A stretch of DNA of 64,000 nt, taken from Rhynchosporium graminicola (taxonomy: Eukaryota; Ascomycota; Leotiomycetes; Helotiales; Ploettnerulaceae). Each line of letters opens with the position of its first letter. Position 1 is the first letter of the stretch. Positions 22,152 to 33,538 of this stretch are shown here, in pieces. Below the pieces are notes generated by a model. The model saw nothing but the letters and a program-made list of their open reading frames with translations. It was not told the origin of the DNA and made no database searches. A program made the translations under genes and the position numbers. The DNA is taken from contig FJUW01000040.1 in assembly GCA_900074885.1 (NCBI GenBank), positions 310,001 through 374,000 of the forward strand. Direction: 5' to 3'.

Positions 22152-24124
22152 ATGAAGCAGTACGTGTCACGTAATACAGAGCTTCCTCTGAATTTCGAAA
22201 TAACTTACGCATTCTACGCAGAACGAAACAGGCACGTCTGCTGAAAGTATCCCAGAGCGGACAGCAGCAGATAGAGCCCTGATCTGGAAACAGGACCTAC
22301 GAATTGTTCCCCTGTGCGCAGCCATCTACCTCCTGTGCTACTTGGATCGCTCAAACATTGGTATGATGTGGCATTCCGGCCCCATTCTAGCGAAGATATC
22401 AAACTAACCGCGCGAAATAGGCAATGCCAAAACATTGAACGCTGCTACTCACCATGATCTGCTCTCGGAGACAAAGATGACGAATTATCAATACATGTGA
22501 GGAAGCCGCCTTGATCCATTTGTCGGTACTGACTATGAAAGAATTGCATTGATGGGTTTTTTGATCGCATACGCTATCTTTGAGGTCCCATCCAATTATC
22601 TATTGAAGAAACTAAGTCCTAGCAAATGGATCTCGTTCTTGATGTTCTCCTGGTACGTTTCAGCTTCTCCCAAGCATGAATTTGTCTCACTCTTTTTTTT
22701 TTTTTGATAGGGGTGCTGTGACCATAGGACTCGGTGGAGTTCATAACTTCGCTGGTGTGACTGGTGTTCGGTTTATTATGGGAATTTTTGAGGCTGGTTC
22801 GTGCCGTATTTCACAAGATGAGATTCGTTCATAAATAACTGTCTATAGGTCTCTTCCCTGGGCTGGTCTACTACATGACTTTCTGGTACCGCACCGATGA
22901 GAGATCCATCCGGGTTGCATTTGTCCTCGCATCTGCGACTCTAGCGGGTGCCTTTGGAGGTGCAATTGCGTATGGCGTGTAAGTGCTATCCTGATGCTCT
23001 TTAGCCCACATTTTCTTTGGTCTCAAGTTCTTTTTAACACGCGACATTGACTGACTTCCGAATTTTCAGTGGGCACATGAACGGCGTCCATGGTATGTCG
23101 GCATGGCGTTGGCTCTTTATTCTTGAGGGTATACCCTCGTGCCTATCATCCGTACTTGTTTACTTCTTGCTTCCTGATTACCCAGAGACCGTGAAGTGGT
23201 TAAACGCAGACGAGAAAGCTCTAGCAGTGTCTCGGTTGGAGTTAGAGGGATCGCACAGCGACGACGAGAGCTTAACCTGGGCACAAGCGAAGAACACCCT
23301 TATTGACTGGCGCCTTTACGCCCACTATGCAGTACGCATTCATTTCTTTGATAATTTCGAAGGTATCTGACTGACTGACTTAGATTTACTTCGCCGTCTC
23401 GACTCCTTTTTCCAGTCTGTCCCTGTTTACACCCAGTATTACGGCTGGTTTAGGCTACAAAGGACTTACTTCCCAATTGATGACCGTTCCACCATACGCT
23501 GTGGCATATATCGTTACGATTGCCGTTTCATATTCAGCAGATCACTTCAATGCGTCAGTCTTTCCAAAAGCCTGGCTCAAATTTCGTTAACAAACTAGCA
23601 GTCGTGGCATCCATGCAGCAATGTTTGCAATCGTCGGCGCAGTCGGCTATCTGGCGTCTGCTATTCTTCCACCACATGCCTACCATGCAAGTCGTTATTC
23701 TGCGAATATACACATGATACTGACTTTCTAACAGTCTCGCTACGGATGTCTGATTGTGGCTGCATCTGGCACCTTTTCTTGTATTCCACCACTGCTCGGT
23801 TGGTTGTCTTCAAATCTTCATAGCACCGGCGCTGTCGGACTGGCGATTGCCCTCAATATCTCGGTAGGAGCGCCAGGACAAATCGCTGGAGTGTGGATCT
23901 ACAAAGCGAATGAAGCAAAGCAGGGCTATCCTACGGGTCATGTAAGTTAACACCGTACTTCAGACACCTCAATAGATTCTGATCTTTCGCAGTGGACGAA
24001 CGCCAGTCTCTTGTTCTTCGCTGCTGCTGTATGTATTGGGCTACGACTTTACTATGGGTTGTTGAATCGTAGAATTGTCAGAGACGGTAATATGGGAATA
24101 GCAGAAAGACTTTTCAGATATTGA
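22152..24124 (+). CDS. MFS transporter, allantoate permease / anion:cation symporter type
   Basis: Eleven exons are joined by phase: 22152-22159, 22248-22360, 22421-22496, 22542-22652, 22711-22796, 22849-22978, 23070-23331, 23384-23553, 23602-23686, 23735-23941 and 23993-24124. The sum is 460 codons, 459 aa. The intron after 23686 has a GC donor (GCAAGT...AACAG). The first helix carries the family signature YLLCYLDRSNIGNAK; later come FEVPSNYLLKK, GLFPGLVYYMTFWY and MSAWRWLFILEGIPS before the central loop ending WRLYAHYA. Twelve helices fit. This is the plasma-membrane Dal5/TNA1-like family, which imports small organic anions such as allantoate, nicotinate or pantothenate; the actual substrate is unknown. 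The eight-base first exon (ATGAAGCA) is the least certain part; an alternative acceptor could give a different N-terminus. Confidence 0.88.
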
Positions 24125-25373
24125 ATTTTTGTTGTCATGCTCAAGCAAGAGCTTGGGAGGAGCTTGTCAGACAACTTGCAGGCGGAACTCGTTTTCATCG
24201 GTAATTTAGGCTCCTGCTGCTAATCAGAATCTACCGCCGAGCAAGAGGATTTTCACATCTTCAATGTCGATTTGCAATGTTGAGTGCTGACACTGTCATC
24301 TCGCCTGTGTATCGAGGCCACACAGATCGTCTCCAGCGAAGAAAGAGCTCGCAAGTATAAATTCAATGGCCATAAATCGATGATTACTATGACTGAATGG
24401 TTACATCTGGTAACGTTCAAAGTTACAGCTCAGGTAATGTCTTTACTAAAGTGACAATTCGATAATAATCGCGTCACGGATTCAACGATAATGTCTTCGC
24501 CGGAGACAGACTGACCTAGCCTCACATCATATGTGTTAATACTGCTCCAAGTATTATAATTATTTGTTGAAGGACTGAGCGAGCTAGAAAATTAGGTACG
24601 ACGCGTGGCCTGATCATCAGTAATGACCGTAATCAAACAACTTTTAAAGCCAATTAATCGGCGTGCTCGTTGTGCTTAGTCCTGGGTGCATGATACGAGG
24701 TTCATCCTCCGCGGATGATGCTTCGTGGGATGCCGCATGTACTGTAATTTGTCAAGGCCATTCCCCTCCCGCTGGCTTCGGGGCTCACCTCAGAAATATC
24801 GAGAAAGCCGTACAGTAGGTATTCCAACTCCATTCTCAGCCTTGTAGGTTGTGATATGCTGTTCCCAGCCTCAGACAACTACGCCCTGATGGTGCGGTTC
24901 TTGGCAGCAGGACCAGCGACTTGAGATCTTACTGAGCTGCACCACAACATACACATGCCTATACTCCAGATTCCTCGATCTTCTGCTCCGTGCCGTCTAC
25001 TGTAGAAGTATGCGACCACGCACACCCACTGTCGCCTCAGCCAGCAGGCAAGGTACGTAGAGTCAATTAATTGGAAGGCTGCCGAGGCTACGTTATTGCT
25101 GTCTCGGCATCCAGAACACTGGGCTTCGGAGCATTTTTCAGTGGAAAGCGGACGAACAATTGCTCCAGCCCGGGACAGGCACAAGCAGGCCAGCCACGCA
25201 AAAGCAACATAAAGGGAGTACCAGATCACAAAAGTGACAATTATTTTCCTCTGTCAAGCTTTGTATCTCGGAACAGATTGATCTTCTGCATCATTTTCTT
25301 GTCTCTCTCGTCAGCATTCCTCGTTTTCAATTCCTCTAGCAATCAAGCAATTTTCTAGCAACCCACCGCAGCA
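24125..25373. other. Intergenic, no gene seen
   Basis: No supported coding frame. The last about 120 bases before 25374 are pyrimidine-rich (TTTTCTTGTCTCTCTC), as often found just upstream of fungal start codons, and probably hold the promoter of the MAPEG gene. Confidence 0.4.
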
Positions 25374-25942
25374 ATGGCAACTATCACCCTCGATCCTAAC
25401 CATGGGTAGGAACAGCTCTTCGGAAGCTTTCTCTAAGCCAGTAAACTGACAATCAAGCAGATATGTCGTCCTTGCAGCAGTCTCTACTTTCATCATGAAC
25501 ACGGCCCATATGATCAATGTTGGGAAATTCCGAAAAGCGGCAAAAGTAGCCTACCCAGCAGCATACGCTCCCGAATCGCGAACCGACGAAGCAGCAAACC
25601 AATTCAACTGCGCGCAGCGCGCCCACGCGAACTTCATCGAGAACCAGGTCTCGACACTGGGGGCTTTGGTCTTGGCTGGTGTACACTTCCCTTTGGCGGC
25701 TGCGACCATGGGCTTGGGATGGACGGTTTCCAGATATCTGTACATGGTTGGGTAAGTGGAGGGAATCCTGGGCTCTGAAGTAGTGATGGTTTCGCTCGAG
25801 AACCGCTGCTGAATTTGATTATAGATACAGCAAAGGAGGTGATGGTAAAGGAAGATACAATGGAGGTGCTTTCTGGCTCTTCCAAGCTGGACTATATGGC
25901 TTGGCCGGATATAACGGATTAGCAATGGTTATGAGATGGTAA
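25374..25942 (+). CDS. Microsomal glutathione S-transferase 3-like protein (MAPEG family)
   Basis: Three exons (25374-25405, 25461-25751, 25825-25942) give 147 codons, 146 aa, the usual MGST3 size. The N-terminus is MATITLDPNHGYVVLAAV. The family core FNCAQRAHANFIEN matches the FNCxQRxHxN motif that binds glutathione in MAPEG proteins. It is followed by the third helix (STLGALVLAGVHFPLAA), the segment LGWTVSRYLYMVGY and a C-terminal helix ending MVMRW. It is expected in endoplasmic reticulum or outer mitochondrial membrane, with glutathione transferase or peroxidase activity on lipid hydroperoxides. Both introns are GT-AG. It is convergent with the polymerase gene, 353 bp away. Confidence 0.93.
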
Positions 25943-26295
25943 ATGTACGTTGAGAAGCATATGTCAAAGCCTCTCCATCGTTTGCATGGAGGTTGCGGCA
26001 TCCGCCACTTTAGACGTATCTCTAGCTGAGGATTATGTGTAATCACTGTATACCAACAATATCACACAACACTTAGAAAATTCAACCTTTTCAATTGTCC
26101 GTTTTTGTGCATATATGTTTATGAATGCTTGAAAGCGCTTGTATCCTGCAATTCCCTCCTAAAGCCCTATGAAGTGCTAACCATAATGGCACCTAGCCAA
26201 GCACACCAATACGCTTAATATATCCTGTCATGTGTGGTTTAAACAAACTGAGCACCAAAGCAGCGATTCCTCACAATAAAAGTATTCGCCGACAA

Positions 26296-28197
26296 TCAGT
26301 CGGTGCATCTCATTGTCGGCTCTCGCCAAACCAATCCGAGTCCTTCAAACACCAGTTTCTCCTTTTCAATCATATCGAGGCCTCCCTTCTCATAATCTAC
26401 CCAAGCTCCATCATCAAGCCGGCGTATACCACTGCTATCAAATTTGACGTTTTTCTCATGACGGCAGTATCTTCTGAGATCTATCTCAAAGGTCGTCGCG
26501 CCACTCCACCCAAGAACAGCACATCCAGCAGTTTTCCATGGTGTGATGAGGATGTCAACTCTTCGATGAACGTTGGGATTCTTGGCCTTAGGATTCCGCT
26601 TCAGGTCTTCCACCTTGGTTGGCCATACGGGATCTTGCCATACGACAAGACCTTTGTCGAGAGAGTCGAATCCGGCGTGTGAGCTATTCATGCTTCCTCT
26701 CCACTCCAGCGGAGCCTGGCCTCTGTCGCTAGTTCTTGACGAGACTTGCAATTGGTGAGTAATATACTCATTCTCCTCCAAGCTATTTAAAAGATCCCGG
26801 ATAAGATCCTCGGTAGCATCTTCATCGGGGTGACTCAACATGACATCCACATCTCCCGAATCACGCTTGCCTCTGCGATACCCACCACAGATCACCATCT
26901 GAAAGCCCGGTCGGAACTTGTTTGCATGGTCCAGGACGATTTGGCCAATCTTCTCCACTTCTGCCCGAGGAATCCTGATCTGGAAATCATCGTAAAGTTT
27001 GACGCCAATCTGTTGCGATCTCGATAGACTTGCCCAGCCATGCTCCACCACATCATCTAAGTCTTTCCATCCTTTATTATAGAATTTGATCGCTGTTGTC
27101 GCAGCAACATCATAGATATCATAGAAGATGTTCAGAATGTTCATCCGAGGATCCTCGAGGATTGTGTCAACTTCCTGGATATGGCCTGACTGGCTCCATT
27201 CGTACCAGAGACTGGCATACTTGTCGCCGCAGGAGGGCAATCTGTGAATTTCCATGGGCGAGGTTATAGTAAATGGATATGCGGCGATAGAAGCTATGGC
27301 AGAATGGTAACTATGTCTTGTCTGCTCTTCTCCATCTATGATACGTGCTTTCTTGATAATCTTGAGCAGTCTCAAAAACTCGTCATTAGGCCCATGCATT
27401 GGAGTCGGACGCTGGCAGGAATATGTTGTTTGCAAGAAGTCGGGAAGTGCTGGAAGATTTGCGTCGTTCTCGTGGTCCTCCGTAGTTTCGTGATAGAAAG
27501 CTGGAGCTGTTTGACTACTCGTCTTTTTGTGGTAACGACTAGTCCCTGATCTTTGGCTGGCTGGTGGAGGGGTATCAGCTCTTGCGCGAGACAGGATACT
27601 AGTCCTATCCGCTAGTTGAGCTGGCGCAGCTACTTGAAGATGCGGCTTTGGAACGACTCGTCCTTCGTAGACCAAATATGGGTCGCTTGGTAAGAGCTTA
27701 TTCGCTTTGACAGAATCCTTGAACCAGCCAAGTCTGAAGACTTTAACCGTATCGCGGTCAGAATTTTGGCCAGAGGTAGTAGTTTGTTCTGATTCACGCG
27801 CACGTCGACTGCAATCAGCAGATTCCTCTGCTGGACTGCTTGAGCTCGGGGGCGTATCCGAGTCCGTATCTAAACTGATCACTTCTCTATCATAATCAAA
27901 CGTAGTAGCCTTACGGCGCTTCTTGGCTGGCTTAGGCTCGCAGCCCTGAGAATATCCATCCGATTTTTCGTCAGCATGTGTCACAGAGGTGCTCCATGTC
28001 ACGTCCTCTGTATAAACTCCAAGTGTTCTCAACTCATATCTGATTCTTCCTTTCGTGGTTTCCTTTCCAATGAATAGTCTGGTCTCCTGGGGGTCATACT
28101 TCGCGTTTCCAAGCTCCCTTTCTACGCAAAGAAGCTCATCTGGATTTCTCTCAAATTTGGCTTTGAGCACATAGATGGGTGGGAACTTGAACTCCAT
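26296..28197 (-). CDS. POL4: DNA polymerase X family (Pol IV / lambda-mu type)
   Basis: One uninterrupted frame of 633 aa. The N-terminus is a BRCT-like domain (about residues 5-60 and 150-180, with RLGWFKDSVKANKLL and YLVYEG) split by a Ser/acidic linker that includes the basic KPAKKRRK (possible nuclear signal). The 8-kDa helix-hairpin-helix region begins near residue 271 (DEFLRLLKIIKKARIIDG). The catalytic palm has GGYRRGKRDSGDVDVML at 438-454, giving metal-binding Asp449 and Asp451, and RRVDILITP with the third Asp at 548. The thumb has GWSGATTFEIDLRRY at 563-577. This is a nuclear gap-filling polymerase for non-homologous end joining and base excision repair. The order BRCT, HhH, palm, thumb is that of fungal Pol4. 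The start at 28197 is the first ATG and opens the BRCT domain directly. Confidence 0.93.
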   Translation of the reverse strand: MEFKFPPIYVLKAKFERNPDELLCVERELGNAKYDPQETRLFIGKETTKGRIRYELRTLGVYTEDVTWSTSVTHADEKSDGYSQGCEPKPAKKRRKATTFDYDREVISLDTDSDTPPSSSSPAEESADCSRRARESEQTTTSGQNSDRDTVKVFRLGWFKDSVKANKLLPSDPYLVYEGRVVPKPHLQVAAPAQLADRTSILSRARADTPPPASQRSGTSRYHKKTSSQTAPAFYHETTEDHENDANLPALPDFLQTTYSCQRPTPMHGPNDEFLRLLKIIKKARIIDGEEQTRHSYHSAIASIAAYPFTITSPMEIHRLPSCGDKYASLWYEWSQSGHIQEVDTILEDPRMNILNIFYDIYDVAATTAIKFYNKGWKDLDDVVEHGWASLSRSQQIGVKLYDDFQIRIPRAEVEKIGQIVLDHANKFRPGFQMVICGGYRRGKRDSGDVDVMLSHPDEDATEDLIRDLLNSLEENEYITHQLQVSSRTSDRGQAPLEWRGSMNSSHAGFDSLDKGLVVWQDPVWPTKVEDLKRNPKAKNPNVHRRVDILITPWKTAGCAVLGWSGATTFEIDLRRYCRHEKNVKFDSSGIRRLDDGAWVDYEKGGLDMIEKEKLVFEGLGLVWREPTMRCTD

Positions 28198-29043
28198 TTT
28201 GGCTCAGACGGCTATATTCGATGCTCCGGTTTCAAATTATATATAATCGCAATCCCATGGAAGGAAAAGGCCCTCAAATTTCTGGAAAGGGCATTGGTTG
28301 GCCAGTCGACTTGCTTCACCTCCAAGAGAAAATCATGGCGTCAAACAAGACCTGCTATTCAAGAGTTTTGTGACTACAGAACTCAAGATAGAGAATCAGG
28401 TGTCATTCTCGAACTTCCGTTTCCATTCCCGGTCCATGGGGTTCAGATCGAGAACGCGAACGAGGATCACATATTGCATTGTCGTCATCGATCGGTTACG
28501 TAATCCGATATTGCTAAGCGAGAAACAACAATGGTGGAGATGTGCCTATGCCCCGTACAAAGAGCCTTCATCGTATGATTGCAGGAACTGACCCATGATC
28601 AGTGTTCACAAATCTATTAAGAAGCATATACATCATAATATATGTGGATCTTGGGATCATCTACCAGCTTCTTCTAGGGTATTATCAGAAACCTCTGGAC
28701 CAAAACGCGGCAGAACATAGACTGGTAAAACCATTTGCAGACATCCACAGTGCCCCAGTGATAACTCAAAAAAGAGGAAGTTTATGAGTGCGACTCGGAT
28801 CTCTGTCGGAGATCTAAGCACCACGTTTTGTATTGATCACTTATCTCCAAGATGCAGGCAACATCGGTTCATGAAGCATCTTTGTGTTTGTATTTTATAC
28901 TGAGAGCCTCTCATGTCTCGGAGGTTCAAGCATGATCATGGAGGCTTAAGCTGGCCCAATTTAACGAGCACACCCTACGGATACGTTCAAGTTGCCCTGC
29001 ACGCCGGATTTAAAGCAATGCAGACGATAATGCTCCGAGTCTC
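28198..29043. other. Intergenic between POL4 and TFA1
   Basis: No gene supported. Short plus-strand frames at 28.3-28.6 kb have no recognisable motif. The left part should hold the POL4 promoter and the right part the TFA1 3' end. Confidence 0.4.
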
Positions 29044-30472
29044 TCAGACATCTTCGAACTCCATGTCTTCTTCACTTTCGTCTTCATCCTTCACCGTAAG
29101 TGTCGGCTCTTCGATCTTAACCTTCTTTGCAGGTCGACCGTCTTCATTTGGCGTACCTGGTCCTGTTACCGGACTCGTTGCGCCTGTGCTGGTTCCACTA
29201 CCAGATGCACTCCCAGCCTTTTTCAGGATACCGGTGAGGCCGCTTGACGGGAAGGAGCTTGGTTTAGAATCAGTGGCTGAACTTGCAGGTGTGGCCGCAC
29301 CAGATCCAGTCGGTACCACGTCCTCAAAATCATCCTCATCATCTTCATCGGTCTCATATTCCTCGTCCTGCTCCCGTTCTGCTTCTTTGGCCTGCTCAGC
29401 ACGTAGACGGGCAAAGTAATCGTCGATTTCGGCACCGTCCACATTACCGGAGGGAGTATCGAGGTCGGCTTTCTTGTCAGGGTCTGAGTTGAAAGTGGCT
29501 GAGGATCCTGGGCCATTTTTGACTCGCTCCCCTGTCACAGTACTGTGGGTGAAATGCTGCGGCAAAGCGTTCTGTCTGGCAGTCTTCTCCTTCAAGGCCT
29601 TCTCGGCAGCGACCTCTGCGTCAGTCGGGCCTTCCGAAGCTGTAAGGGTAACCGAAATAGACGTGTTCCCAGCGTTGGCCATTCCTCGGACTGCTGTTGG
29701 TTTGGAATAGGATGGATCTACAGGTGCAGTGTCGTTGGCTGGGTTGGTCTCATCGCGGACGACTTTAAGTTGAGATGCCATCGCACGATCAAAGGTGTTT
29801 TCTGGGATGACAATCTCGTCGATTTTAGGAAGTAAATCGGTGATGAACCTGAATTGAGCGTGGTATTTCGTAGACTGCTCGTGTCCGCCCCGGTTATTAT
29901 CTGGATCGTGGTTGAGAATTCCGTCGCACCTCTGACACCGAAAGCCAAGGGCCATGTCCCATTTGTGCAAGACCTCGAGCTGTGTCCATTCCGACTTGCA
30001 TTTTGGGCAGAACCATTCCTTTCTTTCAGCTTCTGGAACAGTGTTACCCTGAACCTGCTTGTTGAGTAGGTAAACCCTCCACTTTATGGCGTCGATGGTT
30101 GCACGGTAATCGATGTAGTAGTACGTTCGGTTCATGGGGCGTTGTTGACCTTCCTTTTGCTCTTGACGAGTGTGCCTGTAGACACTTAGAAACCAGAAGC
30201 AAATGTAAAAGGGACAGTGTGCCTACACAGAAAGAAACCGATCCTCCCTGAGACGTCCGCACAGCTTGTGAAGCTCCTTGGTGTTCATGCCCATCAGATA
30301 CGCCATATCGTCGTCGCGCAAACTATATCTTGTTAGCATCAACTCGGAGCGCATGGGGCATACACCGAGAGATATACGCCGAATGGATGACCAAGGCATC
30401 TATAACCAGAATGTGCTTGGTGTCATAGAACGAGCGCACGCATGAGCGCACGAGACTCTGCGCAAGCTCCAT
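29044..30472 (-). CDS. TFA1: Transcription initiation factor TFIIE, alpha subunit
   Basis: Three exons (30472-30378, 30322-30227, 30175-29044) give 441 codons, 440 aa. The first two exons encode the winged-helix domain (MELAQSLVRSCVRSFYDTKH, LRDDDMAYLMGMNTKELHKL, LREDRFLSVH). The zinc ribbon follows with Cys120, Cys123, Cys144 and Cys147 (CPKC...CQRC). The C-terminal half is acidic (EYETDEDDEDDFEDV) with a basic KKVKIEE near the end, as usual for TFIIE-alpha. In RNA polymerase II initiation it recruits and regulates TFIIH. The start at 30472 is chosen because the helices before the MNRTYYYIDY segment belong to the family; starting at the internal Met in exon 3 would lose the winged helix. It is divergent from PUS1. 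Confidence 0.95.
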
Positions 30473-30995
30473 GATTGCCGATATGCGCGGACGATGTTTA
30501 TCGGGAAAAGAAGGAATTGGCGCTTGAGAGGAACTCTTCGGGAACGTTGTGGCTTTTAAGGGAAGTCAAAGGCTGTAGATGTTGAAAGAGACTGTCTTGT
30601 CTGGCTGTCAATGGACGTCAGAGAATCCCATCATTCACAGCAGACAGCATGTGTCACTGCAAATGTATGAGAATGGATCTCGAGAAGTGAAAAAGCTCCG
30701 AATCAAGTCGAGTCGTAAGTGAATGGAACGGAGAACGGATTGGGTAGCTGTTAAGGTGAATGCCCTGGCAGGCAGGCAGGCAGGGTTGGTATTGAAGTTG
30801 AGGGCGAGGTTCTGGGCCGGGCAGCTGCAGCTGACGGCAATTTCAAGGCTGAGCTGAGCTAGCATCAAATCTGGACTAGCAGTATTTTATTTTCTGGGTC
30901 CACATTACAAGGCTGGCTCACCATTCTATCCTGGTTCTTGATTCATCATTTTGATAAAAAGGATGTGCTATGACAATCCTTCGACACCTACCAAA
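30473..30995. promoter_or_regulatory. Shared promoter interval TFA1 / PUS1
   Basis: About 520 bp lie between the two divergent start codons. It contains a (GGCA)n tract near 30768-30784 and a palindromic CAGCTGCAGCTG near 30820. No TATA box is obvious. The role as promoter is inferred from position only. Confidence 0.5.
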
Positions 30996-33052
30996 ATGGC
31001 AGACAATCCTCCTACAGCTGCGTCCGTTGGCCAGACAGGTAATAGTAAATCCAATGGCACCCAAGAGACAAATTCGGGGAATACAGCTTCGGGGGACAGG
31101 AACAGGAACCAACGCGGCAGAGGAGGCCGTCCTGGGAGGGCCAATCAACGCGGAGGGGGAAGTAGAGGCGGTGGTAGAGGGGGCGGTCGTGACAGTAGAG
31201 GCCATGGATCGAAGGATCGGGGAAGTCGCGATAAGAGGGGTGAAATGGGCCGAGGCGAGTGGGCGTAAGGCGGTCCATGTTCTGACATTATACTTGACTA
31301 ACTAAACCAAGGAAAGGTAATCTAGACAAGCGGAAGCGTAATGATGAAGAGCAGGCTGCAAAACGTCGCAAGGCGAACAATGGAGATGCAGGGGCTGAAC
31401 CGCAATTTTCCAAAGAAGAGATCGATGCAGAGGGTCGAAAGCCAAAGCGCAAAGTTGCTGTGATGATTGGATATGCCGGCTCGGGGTACAAGGGCATGCA
31501 AATCAACGGCGACGAAAAGACTATCGAAAGAGACATTTTCAAGGCTTTTGTGGCGGCCGGTGCAATTTCCAAAGCAAATGCGGACGACCCAAAGAAATCA
31601 TCTCTCGTTAGATGTGCCAGGACAGACAAGGGTGTTCATGCCGCAGGTAACGTCATTTCCTTGAAGCTCATTGTTGAGGAGCCAGACATCATCGAACGCA
31701 TCAATGAGAACCTACCTCCTCAGATCCGAGTATGGGGTATTGAACGAACAAATGGTTCCTTCAGTTGCTACCAGACTTGCGATTCCAGATGGTACGAGTA
31801 TCTGATTCCAACGTACTCTTTCCTTCCGCCACACCCAGAGAGCTTTTTGGGTAAGAAGATTGTCGAATCAGCAGAGAGAGAGGGAATCTTCGAAACCCTC
31901 CAGTCACGACAGGAGGATGTGGCAGACTTTTGGAAAGTCACCGAAGAAACCTACGTGAAGCCAATCTTGGAAAGACTCGACCCCGAGTTGAGAGAGGCAG
32001 TCATTACTGCCCTTCATAGTTCGGTAGAAGATGATCCAACGGTGAAAAGTATCCCAAAGACGGAGACGGCCGAAGCCAAATTGAAGGTTGAGGAGATGGA
32101 GGGTATCGAGCAAACGAATCCAGAGAGTTCGGACATCAAGGAGGCAAGCCCGACTCCTGCCAAGGAAAAATCGGAACAGGAAGACGCAGATAATGAGGCA
32201 ACTATTAAGAAGGAAGCCGTTGTGGCTGAATACGACATCAAAGTAGAGCAAGAGGGGTCTAAATCTGTGCTGTCTCCCGTGGAAGCAGCAATCAAAGAGG
32301 TCAAAGCTGCTTATATAGTAGCCAAAAAGGCATACCGGATATCAGCCTCTCGAAGAGAAAGGGTTCAAGAAGCTCTCAACAATTATGTTGGCACCCGCAA
32401 CTTTCATAACTACACCATCCAGAAGACCTTTTCGGATCCATCAGCCAAGCGGGTAATCCGTTCTTTCAAAGTCGGCCCTGACCCGATTATTATCAATGAT
32501 ACCGAATGGCTCTCACTCAAGGTCCACGGCCAATCATTCATGATGCACCAGATCCGCAAAATGGTAGCTATGGTCGCTTTGATTGTAAGATGTGGCTCGA
32601 ATATATCCATCATGAATGACAGCTATGGCGCAGCCAATATCAGTATTCCAAAAGCACCTGGTCTGGGACTTCTACTCGAGAGGCCGGTATTTGACAGCTA
32701 TAACCAAAAGGCTGTCAACGAATTCAGTCGGGAGAAAATCAACTTTGATAAATATCAAAAAGAAATGGACGAATTCAAACAACGTGAGATCTACGATCGG
32801 ATATTCCGAGAGGAAGAGCGGGATCACCAGTGAGTATTCTGGGTGACTGAAGCCAAGACAGTTCCGCTTGGTAATACACTCACTAACGTGCTTAGGTTCC
32901 ACGCATTCTTTCATCATATCGATCACTTCCGATCAGACTATTTTCTCTGGGTTACTGCGGAAGGCCTTTCTGCAGCCAAACATAGCAAAGCTCCAGGACG
33001 AACAGACGACAATAGCGATGGTGAAGCCGATGTAAACGGCGAAGAGGGTTGA
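30996..33052 (+). CDS. PUS1: tRNA pseudouridine synthase 1 (TruA family)
   Basis: Three exons (30996-31264, 31312-32829, 32896-33052) give 648 codons, 647 aa. The N-terminus (about residues 30-85) is rich in Arg-Gly (RGRGGRPGRANQRGGGSRGG), followed by a basic KRKR...KRRK cluster (nuclear signal). The catalytic core starts KVAVMIGYAGSGYKGMQ and has the active-site motif CARTDKGVHAAGN with catalytic Asp195. Later motifs are RWYEYLIPTYSF, GTRNFHNYT and FMMHQIRKMVA. A Glu/Lys-rich insert separates the two halves, as in fungal Pus1. The last exon (FHAFFHHIDHF..DYFLWVTAEG) matches the C-terminal tail. It modifies several positions in tRNA and also snRNA in the nucleus. An upstream in-frame ATG at 30951 exists; 30996 (MADN) is preferred for its CCAAAATGG context. 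Confidence 0.94.
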
Positions 33053-33538
33053 AGAACTTTGCTTAAAGTGGTTGACATCGCGTACAAGATGATTGGGCTG
33101 GCCAGACTTAAGCTACTCTGAAGTTCATCATAGAATTCGCTACATATTGGTACGCGGTGCGATGAGCTTGGTTGGCCTTGTTGATCTGCGGTACTGCACC
33201 TGGTCTCAAGAATACCGTATCCATGAATCGATGGCAGTGAGTAGCTATCAATTTGGGTTCATTTCCAACTTTTCAGCAACATACTACTGGAGTTTCAACA
33301 GTGTAGTTGATCAGGTGCGCAATGTAGTAATACGGGTGCGTTATTGGACTACAGTGAAACACCAACACACTAGTACAGAAGTGTATGATATGGAAGCTCT
33401 AGTTGATGTATCTTGTGATCCCCTTTAAACTGAAGCAAACCTGGATGGGAAGAGCCTGGTATCTCGACACCGTACGCCAATGTCTGCCGACCTCCCTCTA
33501 ATTTGCACCACTAAACGTCACTCAAGTTAACTAGACAA
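33053..33538. other. Convergent 3' interval PUS1 / MED22
   Basis: No gene supported; the frame at 33.09-33.43 kb lacks motifs. Expected to contain the two 3' untranslated regions. Confidence 0.4.
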
